Shown here in pieces: positions 1-11,393 of a stretch of 64,000 bases of DNA; position 1 is the stretch's first letter; every line of letters begins with the position of its first letter. The notes under the pieces were generated by a model that was given only the letters and a program-made list of their open reading frames with translations, searched no databases and had not been told where the DNA came from. Made by a program: the position numbers and the translations under genes. Source of the DNA: Orobanche coerulescens (taxonomy: Eukaryota; Streptophyta; Magnoliopsida; Lamiales; Orobanchaceae); the NCBI GenBank assembly GCA_033398695.1, contig CM065815.1, positions 10,782,501 through 10,846,500 of the forward strand, in the 5' to 3' direction.

Positions 1-1912
1 GTACAAAGGAATTGTCTACTTGAAAGGACATAGGAAAATTACACTTGCTTCGGCTCCCATAAATCCCTGACCAAGACACTTGAACCATGAGGAATTCAGC
101 ACCAATAAATAAATGCCACATAACTGAGTGAATGTTTATATATATTACCATAAGTAATTCGTCCCAGAATATATCAATAACACAGCTTTAAACTTTCAAA
201 CCTATGCATAAAAATCGTAGTGAACCTTGATGTACAAAAAAGTAATATTCAAGCAACATGATGAAATCACCAACTTTCAAAAGAAGTAGTAAAGGCAGCA
301 CCCCATCTTTCATTTATGATAATGATTATATGAATCACGACACTCACAAGTTAATTACAAGATCAACGGCGACATACTACGATGTTTTGCGGTTGGCGTA
401 AGCTGTAATGCTCACTTACTTGTCCCTACTAGCGGCCTTACATCGAACTTCCTGTATTCTTTCCTTATCATTTACCAGAACTACAAGACTCTGAGATTTC
501 TTTCTAACATTGTTTCCCTGGTCTTTTCCACTGGAATCAATATATTGAAAATCCGACAATGTCTATCACCAGAGAAACACATAAAACACCGTGTGTCAAC
601 CTACTTATCAGAGAAACTATAGAGAAAAGAAAGACACAGAAGAATGAAGAAAACAACATCAAGTAAGTCACTAACCTCTCACTTTTTTATTTCTTTAATT
701 GATTGGGGAGTGTCAATCAAAGTCAAATTGCGTACGATTATCCAAGAATCTCATCTTTGTAATAGTGAACAAAGCACAAAAACTTTTCAAAAAATCCAAA
801 TACACAGAAGAATGAAGAACCTGGCATTTCAAATTTCAATCAAATCAAGGCCAACGAATTTATCAATCAATTTAATCATCATAGTCGGAATCAAAAACCT
901 TACAATTCAAAAATTTAATCATGTAACAAAATCAAAACCAGTGTAGAAATGAAGAAACACAAAATTCAATGAATTTGACGCCTAGTGTGGAATGTATGAT
1001 GCTTTTACTATTTTGTGCAGATTACCAATGAAACTGAAAACACATAAAACCCGAGCAGACAATTTTTCAACCAATTTTGACACATTATCAAAAAACCAAC
1101 CAACGGAAAATCATAAGAAAACATTCAGAGTTTTGACCTGAAGAAAAGGCTGGGACAGCGCTTGAAATATATTGCGAGATTTGAAGGCGAGGTAGAAGAG
1201 AAGATTATCGAAGGAAAACCGAAGAAGATGATCTGTACGCATTCAAGAAGAAACGGAGACACAATGTTTGTTTTGAACGACCGAAGAAGATAAGGCGTCA
1301 GGAGTAGTTTTTGAAGAAGGGTTTTTGAAGATGAAGAAATCACGAACCTACGATAATCACAGCGCAAGGATGAAGAAATCACGAACCTACGGTAATGAAG
1401 AAGGGTTTTGAAGATAATCCAAGCTCACAGCGCTGACCTTTGGGTTTTCAAGAATGGTTTTCTTGCTGCCGCCGGTGATGAGTATTGAGATAAAAGAAAT
1501 TGAGATGGGTGGGATCGATTACAGACGGGGAGAAAACCGCAGTGGCAAAGATCGCCGCCAAGGGATCGATTACAGACGGGAGAGAGATGGAGAGATGGAG
1601 AGATTAGAGAGTACTTAGTGCCCTAATCTGAAGAATAAAAGAAGAGACCGGTTGGGTTAAACAACAGGTCTCTTAAGTTTTTACACTTTAGAGACCCGTC
1701 AATAAAAGCAACGGGTCTCTTCTTTCTTATACATTAGAGATCCGTCACTAAAAACAACGGGTCTCTTAAGTTCATCACAAAAAAATGGTGGGCCCATTTG
1801 AAATATAAGAGACCTGTTGTTTATAATATCAGGTCTCTTTTATTAAAGAGATCCGTTATCTTTATCAACGGGTCTTTTAGTCTGGATCTCTTTGCTTGTT
1901 TTTGTAGTAGTG
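1..1912 (-). mobile_element. CACTA (En/Spm) transposon, one end, continuing beyond base 1
   Basis: Read on the minus strand, the copia reading frame stops matching its family exactly where CACTACTACAAAAAC begins (position 1912 downward). That sequence is the standard CACTA terminus. The first 270 bases carry subterminal inverted motifs. Beyond them (about 1640 to 1) lies a leader-like stretch with pyrimidine-rich repeats and possible splice sites, but no transposase domain that I recognise; the small open frames here look like chance. The other terminus and the transposase genes must lie left of the window. The putative 3-bp target site next to it is CTG at 1913-1915. Seen: terminus, subterminal repeats and the break in the host copia frame. 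Inferred: superfamily. Confidence 0.75.
1643..1912 (-). repeat. CACTA terminus with subterminal inverted-repeat motifs
   Basis: Variants of AGAGACCCGTT and its complement AACGGGTCTCTT alternate here: direct forms near 1643, 1690, 1737, 1808 and 1847, inverted forms near 1662, 1710, 1757, 1830 and 1868. They make about five potential hairpins within 240 bases. In CACTA elements such subterminal motifs are binding sites for the element's own TNPA-type protein, so this is the likely role. The terminal GTAGTAGTG (plus strand) ends at 1912. Confidence 0.75.
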
Positions 1913-2526
1913 CTGAACTGGCTTGAATGATGCCTTGGTCTGCTTTCCCTTCTGACATGCATCACAGAGTGCTTCCTTTTTGAATGCTTCATTTGGAAGT
2001 CCTCTGACCAGCTTCTGAGAGCTAATCTTGTTGATGGCTTTGAAGTTCAGGTGACATAGTCTTTTGTGCCTGACCCGTCCATTCTCGGCCATCTTGTCTT
2101 GGATAGAAAACAGGAGTTAGGTGTTCCTGTGTTCCAATCAATCATGTAGACATCTCTTCTTCTGAATCCTTGTAGCTTTATTTCTCCAGATAAGATGTCT
2201 ATCACCATACATTTCAAGATGGTGAAGACTACTAGATTCTTCTCGTCACAGAACTGGCTGATGCTCAGGAGGTTGTGCTTGAGCCCTTTGACATAATGGA
2301 CTTTGGATATGACAATGTTTCCTCGGTGCAGCTCTCCAAAGCCTTTTGTCTGTCCTCTAGAGCTATCTCCAAAGGTTACATCGGGACCTCTTTCTTTGAT
2401 GTATTTGGTCAGCATCTTCTTGTTCCCGGTCATATGCCTCGAGCATCCAGAGTCTACAAACCATTCTTCACCTCCAAAATTTGAGCTTGAGGAGATATGG
2501 TTGTAGTCCTTCCACCTTTTCTGCAA
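1913..2526 (-). pseudogene. copia protease and GAG-pre-integrase fragment
   Basis: The frame 2526-2047 contains WFVDSGCSRHMTG, the aspartic protease active site (D-S-G) in the form typical of plant copia elements, followed by the usual downstream protease strand pattern. After a frame change near 2090 it continues as the GAG-pre-integrase domain (2092 downward) with its H...C..C zinc-binding pattern (RHKRLCHLNF, then CDACQKGKQTKASFKP). Family similarity ends where the CACTA transposon starts at 1912. The product would have been part of a gag-pol polyprotein acting in virus-like particles. The frameshift and the truncation by insertion make it non-functional. Confidence 0.85.
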
Positions 2527-3589
2527 TTAAATAAGCAGAGATTTAGGTACCCAAATTTGTGTGGGTCCTTTGGGGTTAGTTGGTTTCCTGGAGAATTGAT
2601 TTCTCCTTGGATTATGAAAATTGTTATTATTATTATTATAACCCTTGTAATGTGTCTGTGGTCGAGGTCTGAATCTCCTGGTTGGATTGTATACCGGATA
2701 TTCCTCAAAATTTTGATAGTGTGAGCCATTTCTAAATCTAGGCTGAGACCATTTATTAAACCTTTGTGGTCTCCACACTTGTTCATTTTGGTAATTAGGA
2801 TAACCTTGAGGTTTCCATCTGCCCCTCCCATTATGAAATCTATTTTTGGGGAGTTGTTGGTAATAGTGGGCATGTTGTCTGCCGCTGCTTTTGCACAGGC
2901 ATTGCTTAGTCGCTGTCTAGGTGGTATCATGGTGTAACTCGATTGCAGCCTCTAGACGTTTGATTTGTTGCCTGTTTTGAATATCGGTTTATATACGAGC
3001 TCGTGATCGAGACCATTGTTTCTCCCTTGATAAACTTGGTTTCCCGAACTAGAGGGAGTGTGAGAATCATATCCAAGGCCTGATTTGGTATATAGTGACC
3101 TTTTATAAGTACACAATTCTCCCGAGTTGAAGATGCCTTCAGGAGGTTATTTCGCGCCTGAGTTTTATTTATACGTGCCGACTTAGTAAACTCGGCTTTG
3201 GCATGAGCAAGTGCAGCTGATTTTTCTTTAAGTAAAATGTTTAGCCGATCTATCTCAGCTGTATTGACATTTGCCTGGTTTTTAAAGTCATCTGTAGTTG
3301 TCTCAACCTTATTTAAATCTATGCTGAGTTTTTCGAAATCATTTTTCAGCTGCCTATTCTCATCTTGCAGCTGAGTCTTCTCTGCTGATACAGCTTGGTG
3401 TGCAGATTTGAGTGTTTCAAAATCTTTAAATAACTGATTTACCGATTCATGTAGATCCATATCTTGTGACATGGCTGAGCTATTATTTGAACCGGTGGGT
3501 TTAGAAGTTACCTCTTCATCAGCTAAGTTTGCCAACAGGCAATCATACTCCTCGTCTTCATCGGAAAAGAAACCATTCGGATTCGACAT
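2527..3589 (-). pseudogene. copia gag C-terminal coiled-coil segment
   Basis: An acidic start (SDEDEEYDCLLANLADEE) downstream of the zinc knuckle is followed by about 130 residues of heptad-like, Q/E/K/L-rich sequence, a likely coiled coil. This order (zinc knuckle, acidic patch, coiled coil, protease) is usual in SIRE-type copia gags. From about 2950 to 2530 the frame switches several times, and the N/G/R-rich region before the protease is recognisable only as fragments. It was part of the same polyprotein as the neighbouring gag and protease fragments. Confidence 0.65.
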
Positions 3590-4579
3590 GCTCCTGGTCT
3601 TCTCCGATGAGAGCCTTTCTTCTGTCTTACTTTCTGCCCACCTCCTTCTTGGTTTCGTCCTTCTTGAGCTCGGGACAATCCATTTGGATGTGTCCTATTT
3701 TGTGACAGTTGTAGCATTCAACTTTCCAGCTTCCAAATTATACGGTTCCTTCTTGGATTCTCCTTGTAATTTTTCTTATACTTGGAGTAGTTCTTTGAAA
3801 TTCTTGAACCTTTGCATTATGAAAGCCATTTCTTCCTCAAAATCTAGTGGATTTGGAGGTTTCACATCAGATAGGCTCTTAGCAGGGGACTCGGCTGCAA
3901 ATGTGATTCCCTTCTCTGCAGGCTCAGTTGAGGATGAGCTTGGAAGCTCGAACTCATAAGCCTTTAGATCAGAGAACGGCTCACGAATCTTTATCTTATT
4001 CAGTCCTTGGACTCTCTCATGGCTACACCTTCATGCTCCATTCGGGGTTGAGAGATCCGAGGACCTTTAGTGCCATTTCCTGTTGCCATAGGTTTTGCCC
4101 AGGAGTTGATCTCATTGATAATTTCGAACCTTGTGTCCACTTGATCTATGGATTCACCATTCTTCATTTTAAAGTTGTCAAATTTTGAATAGCAATTGTG
4201 ACTTGTTTTCCTTGATCAGCTCCGTTCCTTCACACATTAGAGCTAATGTGTCCCAAATTTCTTTGGCATTCTTACAGTTTTTGATCTTGACCATGATGGA
4301 TTTGTCAAGAGTTTGATATAACACATCTCTGGCCCGGTTGTCAAGATTGGCCAGCTTTCTTTCTTCGGGAGTCAGCTCCGTCCTCTTCTTAGGAATCTTT
4401 TCTGGCCTCCCAGCTGCGATCTCCTCGGCTGTGTTGTCCTTCTCAAAAATGAATGGACCGTCTTCAATGATGCACCACATGTCGTCATGAATTGAAGATA
4501 AGTGTGCCTGCATTCTTATCTTCCACAGATCATACTCGTCAACTGAAAAGACAGGTAGTCTAGAGTGCATGTGTTCCAT
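3590..4579 (-). pseudogene. copia gag (UBN2-type) with CCHC zinc knuckle, frameshifted
   Basis: The start codon at 4579 opens a frame in which the W-x3-M-x2-HL signature (DLWKIRMQAHLSS) and the ARDVLYQTLDKSIM...CKNAKEIWDTLALMCEGT block are typical of plant copia gag. The frame breaks after about 133 residues and continues in other frames. A CCHC knuckle (C-x2-C-x4-H-x4-C, CYNCHKIGHIQMDC) lies at 3716-3675. Gag would package element RNA in cytoplasmic particles. The gap between primer-binding site and start codon is only about 80 bases and includes an AT microsatellite (4598-4617). Several indels make it a pseudogene. Confidence 0.82.
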
Positions 4580-4656
4580 TATAAAGTGAGAGTTAAGATA
4601 TATATATATATATATATCTAATATAGATCTGGTTCGTGAGATAAATGAACCAACCT

Positions 4657-4667
4657 CTCTGATACCA
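4657..4667 (-). promoter_or_regulatory. primer-binding site (initiator tRNA-Met)
   Basis: On the minus strand this reads TGGTATCAGAG, complementary to the 3' end of initiator methionine tRNA, two bases inside the LTR end at 4670. It fixes the element's orientation and the LTR boundary. Confidence 0.85.
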
Positions 4668-4669
4668 CT

Positions 4670-6048
4670 TGTAGGTCACAAGTCGTCCAGGAACAAGTCT
4701 AGAGGGGGGGTGAATAGACTTGTTGAAACTCTTGAACTCTTTTTCACGAAGAGTGAGTTTCTTCAGCTGATAGTCAAACAAATGACTTGGAGTCGTTTGT
4801 TCTTGGATATGTGCTAAGTCACCGATGACGAATATAAATTAACTTAATGAAACACTTAACAATGTATGCGAAGGTTAAAGTATGATGCAAGAAACAATAA
4901 ATAACACGAGTAATTATAGTGGTCTCGGAGGTGGGGTAATCCTCTACTAATCCACTTTTCTCCAAACTACTTGGAGATGAATTCACTATAATTTTCAACC
5001 GGTGATAAATATTACAGTGATTCAAACCACACTACAACAGCTTCCAACCGGTGGAAATCCGTGCCGTTGTACACACACTTGATCGCCTTGCACCTCTTGA
5101 TCCTCGATCCTCGGATGCCCTTACAGTCTCTTACTTGACGGTGAAGTACCCGTACTCAAGATTATAGACAAGAGTGTTTGTCTTCTCCAACTTAAGAGCT
5201 TCCTTAAGTATGAACTTTTAGATCTGCTCTTTTCACGATGCTATTTGATTGCTTGAGATTGCTTGATTGCTTTGATCGCTAGAATGTATGTTATGCCGGT
5301 AGTTGCTCGTTTCAAATCTCTGGATATATATAGATCACGATCTCTGAGCTTTTTCCTTGTAGCCGTTGCAAATCTTTTGAACAAATCCGTCCGTTGGAAG
5401 GAGACTTCATTGTTTATTCTTTACGAGCGTTGCAAATTTGGATTAGATTATTTTATTTTATCTTCCGACTTGTGAAGACTTACGCATGTGAGCGCCGAAT
5501 CTTTTGAATATAAAAGGTTTAAAGTCTTCAAGGTGGAGTGCGGATGATTTATTTAAATCATATTTCTTGCGGGAATCACTCGATTTGTCTCTTCACGTTG
5601 CATGTGAGCTTTCCGTAATATTTGACTTTTCAACGCATCGACGTGGACTTGGAGTACTTGGTCATGATCGAGTAAGGCGATATCGACTAACATCTCTGCA
5701 GTAGGTCCTCTCTGTGTTCCTTTGTTTGTGACTTATCAGTCGGGTGACTTCCACGAGGTACCTCAGTGCGATCTGGTCAAACTTCTCGATAATTTTTGTT
5801 GACCCGGGGCTACTCGACCGAGTCATTGTTCCTTTCTGATGGACTAAGCTGTACTTATTACTTAGCCGTTTTTCAGCCTAACAAATTTTTGGCCTACAGA
5901 AGACACTCATTTGGTTCTTCTTTACATTTTGCCAAGTTTTATACTTAACATATTTTGGCCTATGGAAGATACTCATTTGGTTCTTCCTTACATTTTGCCA
6001 AGTAATAAACATTTGATTTTAAATTAATGACATCATCAAAATCTAACA
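4670..6048 (-). repeat. 5' LTR of the minus-strand copia element
   Basis: On the minus strand it starts TGTTAGATTTTGATGATGTC at 6048 and ends GTGACCTACA at 4670, with TG...CA ends, 1379 bp. It contains no gene. Its partner 3' LTR is outside the window, so divergence cannot be judged. Confidence 0.8.
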
Positions 6049-8006
6049 AGTATTCCTAACAAGTATCGTGGTCACGACTGTATCCTCTGCCCATCGGCAT
6101 ACTAAGCGGATTCCCACTCAATACGATTGCACAACTTCGCAAAATATTATACTAAAGTACCAACTCAGCACGACATATCACATAAGGTAACCAATAACAA
6201 CTCGAAAAGAAAATCTACGAGGTATCCTTTTAAAGGAAATCTTTTGAAAATCCTTGGATTTGTGCGCTATTCAAAATAAAATCTTGAAAGTATTTTTGGT
6301 ACCTCAGTTTGTTTCATCAAAACCCATAAACGACGGACTTTAACCGTCTCATTTGACATCACTTGCAAAGCAATATATATATATATATATATATATTTTA
6401 CATCATCATTATAGAGTGATTCAAGATCACGCACGATAACTGGCTCAGTATAGAAAACTTTTCTAAACCCGAGTTTGAAGTTTTAAATCGAGTAAGATTC
6501 TTTATCTTCCACAGTATATTGTTGAAAATAAAAATTGTATTGATTTTTGAAAATAAAGATTTTATGATGTGAAAGATTTCTGAAATCATGTACTCGGATT
6601 ATTTGAAAATACAACAATACGTTAAAAATCATTTTCGAAAATTCTCCCAACACTTCACAAACATCAACGACGGTAATATTTTACAAAATGTCTACATGTA
6701 CTTTAAAACAACTCTTTCAAATACCATCGAGGTTTTATTTGAGAATTCAAGGCCGGCTTGCCAATTCCAAATAATTTTCAAAGTATACACGGAGCCGCCG
6801 ATTAATCGAACCGTCAAAACTTTGTGAAGTTTCCAGGAAAGTGTTTTTGAACACACACAACAGACATAATTTATCAATTCATCAAACACAATCAAATATC
6901 ACTTAGCAATACGAAAAGTCTTAACACACATTCACGCACAACCGTTGTTATCACTAGACACCACGTAGAGAATACAACTACAGGTGATTGGCCGCAAAAG
7001 TTAGACCTAACGGCTATAATGCGGTTCCATAGCCTCTGCCCAGGTTGATTAGCGCGCGTTACAACCAAGATTAACGTGCGCTAAACACGCCACGTTAGCG
7101 CGCGTTAGGCTCGTATTAAGCCTGTGCTAACTGCTCTAATCACCAACACGATTGCAAATATATATGAGATAATACTAGACTCGAAGGTTACAAATAAGCA
7201 ACAACATACGAGTCTAAATGTCATCGATTCACATAATTATAACATCTCACAAGCAACCATCAAAAGAAAATCATCCTACAAAAATGAAAATTTTACTTCT
7301 CAATAAAGAGGACTATCTCAACACATACATACCGATGGACTCAACATTCACGTCACTATTTTAATCATAAAGCGGCACCCTTTGCTCAACAACGAGCATC
7401 ATCAATACGCATCTTCTGATCAACATTCATGAAACCGAAAAGTTACAAACGAGAGTCACGTCTTGAGTATATTTTGAAGACCTTATTTGAGTTAAAAACT
7501 CGAGTTTTGAAAACTTATAGTATGAGATGAGAATGAAATATCGGTAGTTTGAAGTCTAAAATTTTCGACCTTGAGGTCATCATACAAAAATCAAAATTTT
7601 TCCTCCTTGGAGAACATTTTAAAAATTTACGTGGCTCCCGGAAGCCTTGAAACTAAAAATTCGAGGTTGTTACTCTTGCCGAGAGAAACTTGATTCAAAA
7701 GGATATATTTAGCAAGATCATTCTTCATTCTAGCACAAAGCGGGAATCAACAAATATATGTCACTTACTCACGATGCACCTTCAAATACTACTACACAAC
7801 ACGAGAATCACAGAGGCTCGAATAGCTCGTGGTACAACATGTAGTAGGAGACTTACATCCATGAATCGCACGAAGATGATACTGCACCTTGATACTAATC
7901 ACGGCCGACATCCCAGACGGCAGCGTCGCGACACGACTCGGTCGGACAAAATCGACAATACAAGACTCAACAACACATAACTCGACCGGCGGCTAGGTTT
8001 CCTCGG
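6049..8006 (-). other. non-coding interior of gypsy type B
   Basis: I see no gag or pol motif on either strand. The stretch is AT-rich, with an AT dinucleotide run at about 6372-6396. A palindrome cluster near 7045-7125 is listed separately. Small open frames here have no recognisable family. Confidence 0.5.
7045..7125. repeat. cluster of TTAGCGCGCGTTA-type palindromic motifs
   Basis: Variants of (G)TTAGCGCGCGTTA(G) and TTAACGTGCGCTAA occur about four times in 80 bases. They resemble the palindromes of the plus-strand gypsy LTRs (GTTAGCGTACGCTAAC), although this segment is otherwise unlike those LTRs. An AT-rich TATA-like stretch (about 7157-7166) follows on the plus side, as it does in those LTRs. 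Confidence 0.55.
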
Positions 8007-8021
8007 CTAGCTCCGATACCA
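8007..8021 (-). promoter_or_regulatory. primer-binding site of gypsy type B
   Basis: The minus strand reads TGGTATCGGAGCTAG, one base off the tRNA-Met complement used by the intact gypsy element (TGGTATCAGAGCTTA at 18146). It lies just inside the LTR end at 8026. It shows that the LTR is a 5' LTR and not a solo LTR. Confidence 0.75.
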
Positions 8022-8403
8022 TAAATGTAACACCCCCAGATCGAACCGGGAATATTACACGCCGTAGACCCTCTCCGCGAGGATCCACCAGGCTAGACAT
8101 CTAAACAACACATTACATTACATACCGACGAATCAAAATAACGAACCAATACACCGATTTGGTCTTTCGACACTGACTTACAAATAAAAAAAAAATACAT
8201 AAACTCATCCAGACTCATACCCACGCAAGGGTAAAATACTTGCAACAACGAACAATAAGATAGCGGAAAAGACAATACAATGGACTCCGACTAACTGAAC
8301 CCAAAACTGGCCTTCGTGTGATTAGTATCATTCATCTTTCATCATCCCTCGTGCCGATCCTGTGTCTTGCTCCCGAAAACCTGCATGTACCTGGACACAA
8401 TAC

Positions 8404-8470
8404 AAATACCCACCCCCCGATTACTCGGGGGTTAGCAAAACTCCACTGTTTCGCTAGTGCAAGTATAAAG
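8404..8470 (-). other. paired hairpins of the conserved LTR core, type B
   Basis: On the minus strand, ACTTGCACTAGCG opens a stem (AGCGAAAC / GTTTTGCT). It is followed at once by a C-run/G-run stem (CCCCC GAGTAATC GGGGGG). The same two stems with different loops occur in the other three LTR types. Confidence 0.6.
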
Positions 8471-8966
8471 TGCAAATACGAGCCATACACAACACATTTC
8501 GAGAATACAACGAAAGACTTCCCGAGGTATATTTAGTTAAAAATAGTTCAAGTCTTGAAAGTAGAAACGAAGTAAGTAAACACTTTGAAAACATTTCCAA
8601 ATCTCGGGAGTTTTGAAAACATTAAAAATTGAAAAGTTCTTAATTCCTCGAAAAATCATTTAGGGTCACAGCCCCAAAGTTCCTTTTCCAAAATGCAAAT
8701 CCGTTAACAAAACGCGGGGTCCACGACCCAACCATTTCGGTCACAAAACGCAGGGTCCACGACCCGATCATCCACTTCAATTCACTTACAAGTGCACATT
8801 ACACATAACATATTATTCCTATGCCATTCTAGCCAAGCACCAAGACTCGATATATAATATCTCTCGACCCCAAGCACAATGCATTGTGATACTCCGGACA
8901 ATATCACAATTAACGAAAAACATCAACGTCATCCTCAAGATGAAAACCACAACTGGTAACCCGCGG

Positions 8967-9172
8967 CCGTACCCCTTAGTATCGACCCCCAAACATCCCG
9001 TCGGACACTCCGGGTGGGAAACCACTTCCGCGGCCGTACCCCTTAGTATCAACCCCCAGACATCCCGTCGGACACTCCGGGTGGAAGTTCATCCACACAC
9101 GCACCCCAGTCCACTTCCGTGGCCGTACCCCTTAGTATCGACCCCCAGACATCCCGTCGGACACTCCGGGTA
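8967..9172. repeat. three tandem copies of a 48-bp unit in LTR type B
   Basis: Copies begin near 8967, 9034 and 9122. Each runs from CCGTACCCCTTAGTATC to GTCGGACACTCCGGG, with spacers of unequal length. The position within the LTR matches the tandem-repeat cassettes of the other types, but the unit sequence is specific to this LTR. Confidence 0.8.
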
Positions 9173-9860
9173 GAAGGAACAACACACACACACGTTCCAA
9201 AAATCACAGTTGCAAACCACAAGCCTCGAAGGTCAATCACAGTATATATAGTCGAGGTACATTACTAGAATGGCCAGTTCATCCAACATATACTCACGAC
9301 CAAGTAATGATACGACTCACAAGGAAGCACAAGATTTCAACAGCACCGAACGACACAACTAATATCACACAAACTCACATATTCATCCATAAACACGTGA
9401 CTCCAAGCACATAATTTGACAAAAGAATTACACTTTACATTTACCAACGACATAATCATACGCAATGACATCACAAGAAAGTAAGGTGATTCTATACTCG
9501 ACACTAGCTCACATATTCAACTAAGCACATTAATTCCCGACACACACGGGTCACCTTTACAAAACGCATGATGGTAAATATTCCGATTCTTTTGAAAAAT
9601 GGTCATTAATATTTATTTAGCACATATCGACGATTAACAACCATAATATCCACAAAACACGTAATGTATGGGCAAGATACTTGCCTCGATAATCGATACC
9701 GGACACTCCTACAATCACGGCTCAGTCGGGACACCTCGAACACCTACGATTACCCGGCAAAGGAAAAGAATACACCCACAGCCGCGTACGGGAAGAAAAG
9801 GAATGAGGAACTGGGTGAAAAATACGCTGTCAGGCCTTAAATAGGCCGACTGCCGGCCGG

Positions 9861-9991
9861 GTTACGTACGTAACTGGCCATGGCTTACGTACGTAACCGT
9901 CCATGGCCGAACACACTGCCTGGAAATGCCGGAAACGTTACGTACGTTACCGGCCAGGGCCTTACGTACGTAACCGGCCTTACGTACGTAA
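9861..9991. repeat. palindrome array, TTACGTACGTAA type, LTR type B
   Basis: Five copies of (G)TTACGTACGTAA(C) or close variants lie at 9861, 9885, 9936, 9962 and 9980, separated by GGCC-rich spacers. In transcription sense (minus strand) they lie immediately upstream of the TATA-like CTATTTAAG at 9837-9845. Confidence 0.85.
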
Positions 9992-10562
9992 CGGCCGAGC
10001 ACTACCGCACGTTACTCGGCCAGGGCTGGCCTGGCCCCAGCATGCCCGGCCATGACTCGGCCGGGACCAACTCCGACGGCCCGAACGACCCCGAAACCCG
10101 AACATGAGTACGAATCGAAGATACGGTTACGAAGTACTCGCAAATACGAATCCGAGCACTAAGAGAACACACGATTCCGACAACCCGAAGGTTCGGAATT
10201 CGACAACGGAAGTAATTACCCAAAACTTTGGGAAATTACGAAAATGACCCAAAACGTCCGAAAATCACGATACACGATCGAAACACCAAACCAAAGCTCG
10301 CAACATGAATAATAACATTAAATGAACTTACGAGAAACTCGAAACAACAGTTTCGGACGAGATTCGCAAGAATCGAACTCAAGTGCGGAAAAGTCGCTAA
10401 AAAGTTCGGAACTCAACAAAACGATACCGAAACGAACTCGGATGACAAAAAGTGCATAATTAATCATTCTCGAAATGACGAAACGGTCATGAGCAAGTCG
10501 TCAAAACGGACTCCAGCCGAAAAAGAAATTTACCAAAAATCGAAAATTGCAGATATTACAAG

Positions 10563-11393
10563 TTCGGCCCCAGCTACGAGACGACGGAGTTTGAGTCCGT
10601 CACCAGGATCTCGGCCTACCCGACTCCCAGAAGGCAGCCCAGCCATCTGGCTCCCCCTCACCAAATAGCCGAGGTCGGCAGCAGTGGAGTCTGGAGATCG
10701 GTACACGATCGCCTCGGCTCCCGCTCCCAAAGCCGATCAGCAAGCGACCGAGCCACGGCGATGGCTGCGATGCAACGTCAGCTCGACGACATGAAGGCGC
10801 TCCAGGAATCCAGGGCAGGCGCCATGAATACGATCGTCGAGCCAAGCGAGCCGCTCGCGATCGACATCGAGCTCGCCCCCGTGCAGCACAAGATCGCTCC
10901 CCCGCAAACACCTTTGTACGAGGGGAGATCAGACCCCCAAATGCACCTGAGCAAGTTCAACATCTACATGACCGGGTGTGGGGCATCAGACGCGACCAGG
11001 TGCCGAATGTTCCCTATGACGCTGGACGACCTCGCCTACCGGTGGTACACCTCATTGCCACCTCGGTCCATTGGCTCCTTTAACCAGCTGGCACACGTCT
11101 TCACGGAGTACTTCGCCACCAGGGTCGCTCGACCAGAAGGTCCCCTTCCCATGATGCAAATCAAGCAGGGAGAAGAAGAGTCCGACTCGGACTACATCGA
11201 CCGAGTAGACGTGATCATCCTCAACGGCGAGCCCGTAAGCGATGAGATCGCCCTCCACACGGTCCTAGCAGGATTCAATGGCTTTTCGCCTATGTTCAGG
11301 CATCTTACGAAGAGCCAACCCACGACCTACGCGACCTTCCAGGCTAGAGCCGCAGATTTTCTGGCCAGGCAAAGGTTTCTTCTTAGCCTTTGA
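10563..11393 (+). CDS. gag polyprotein (retrotransposon gag domain), 5' end missing
   Basis: An open frame enters from the insertion junction and runs without a stop for 276 codons. From about residue 110 it holds the Retrotrans_gag domain: the PLYEGRSDPQMHLSKFNIYM block, then GASDATRCRMFPMTLDDLAYRW and the VKQG-like IKQGEEESDSDYIDR segment, in the order typical of Tat-lineage gags. No zinc knuckle follows; the frame ends soon after the gag domain. Gag would form particles that package this element's RNA, using enzymes from an autonomous relative. The first internal Met is at 10761, but upstream codons are open, so the true start lies in the missing 5' part. It is intact where visible. Confidence 0.78.
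   Translation, partial: FGPSYETTEFESVTRISAYPTPRRQPSHLAPPHQIAEVGSSGVWRSVHDRLGSRSQSRSASDRATAMAAMQRQLDDMKALQESRAGAMNTIVEPSEPLAIDIELAPVQHKIAPPQTPLYEGRSDPQMHLSKFNIYMTGCGASDATRCRMFPMTLDDLAYRWYTSLPPRSIGSFNQLAHVFTEYFATRVARPEGPLPMMQIKQGEEESDSDYIDRVDVIILNGEPVSDEIALHTVLAGFNGFSPMFRHLTKSQPTTYATFQARAADFLARQRFLLSL

Larger units (their letters stand above)
1913..6048 (-). mobile_element. Ty1/copia retrotransposon (SIRE-like), 5' half
   Basis: Reading leftwards from 6048: a 1379-bp LTR, a primer-binding site, gag with one zinc knuckle, a long coiled-coil segment, protease and the start of the GAG-pre-integrase domain. The element is cut at 1912/1913 by the CACTA insertion, so integrase, reverse transcriptase, RNase H and the 3' LTR should lie left of base 1. 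Many frameshifts show it is dead. It sits inside the gypsy element to its right; AGTAT at 6049-6053 is the expected target-site copy. Confidence 0.85.
6049..10560 (-). mobile_element. Ty3/gypsy LTR element with non-coding interior (LARD-like), 5' part, type B
   Basis: A 2535-bp LTR (8026-10560, minus orientation) is followed leftwards by a primer-binding site and nearly 2 kb of interior. No gag can be seen in that interior, although in the plus-strand gypsy element of this window gag starts within 300 bases of the primer site. The LTR shares its end sequences and internal landmarks with the three other gypsy LTR types here. The element is cut at 6048/6049 by the copia insertion, so coding sequence or a 3' LTR could exist beyond base 1. 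It lies in a Tat-like element to its right; the target copy is AGTTC at 10561-10565. Confidence 0.72.
8026..10560 (-). repeat. 5' LTR, gypsy type B (2535 bp)
   Basis: The plus strand reads TGTAACACCCCC at 8026 and ends GATATTACA at 10560. It carries the framework common to all gypsy LTRs here, in minus orientation: palindromes at 9861-9991, a TATA-like box (CTATTTAAG, 9837-9845), GAGGCAAGTA near 9680, tandem repeats at 8967-9170, the double hairpin at 8404-8470 and the conserved CTACGGCGTGTAATATTCCC end block. The motif GTCCACGACCC recurs near 8720 and 8757. Confidence 0.8.

Noticed and set aside
644..946. 100-codon open frame in the CACTA interior
   Set aside because: Low-complexity K/S/I/N composition, no domain, and an AT-rich setting; likely chance.
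8967..9172. Spaced repeats that might be a CRISPR array
   Set aside because: Only three copies with unequal spacers, inside a plant LTR; CRISPR does not apply.
9880..10223. Open frames over the TTACGTACGTAA array
   Set aside because: Created by the repeat (VTYVTGLTYVT-like) and not a gene.
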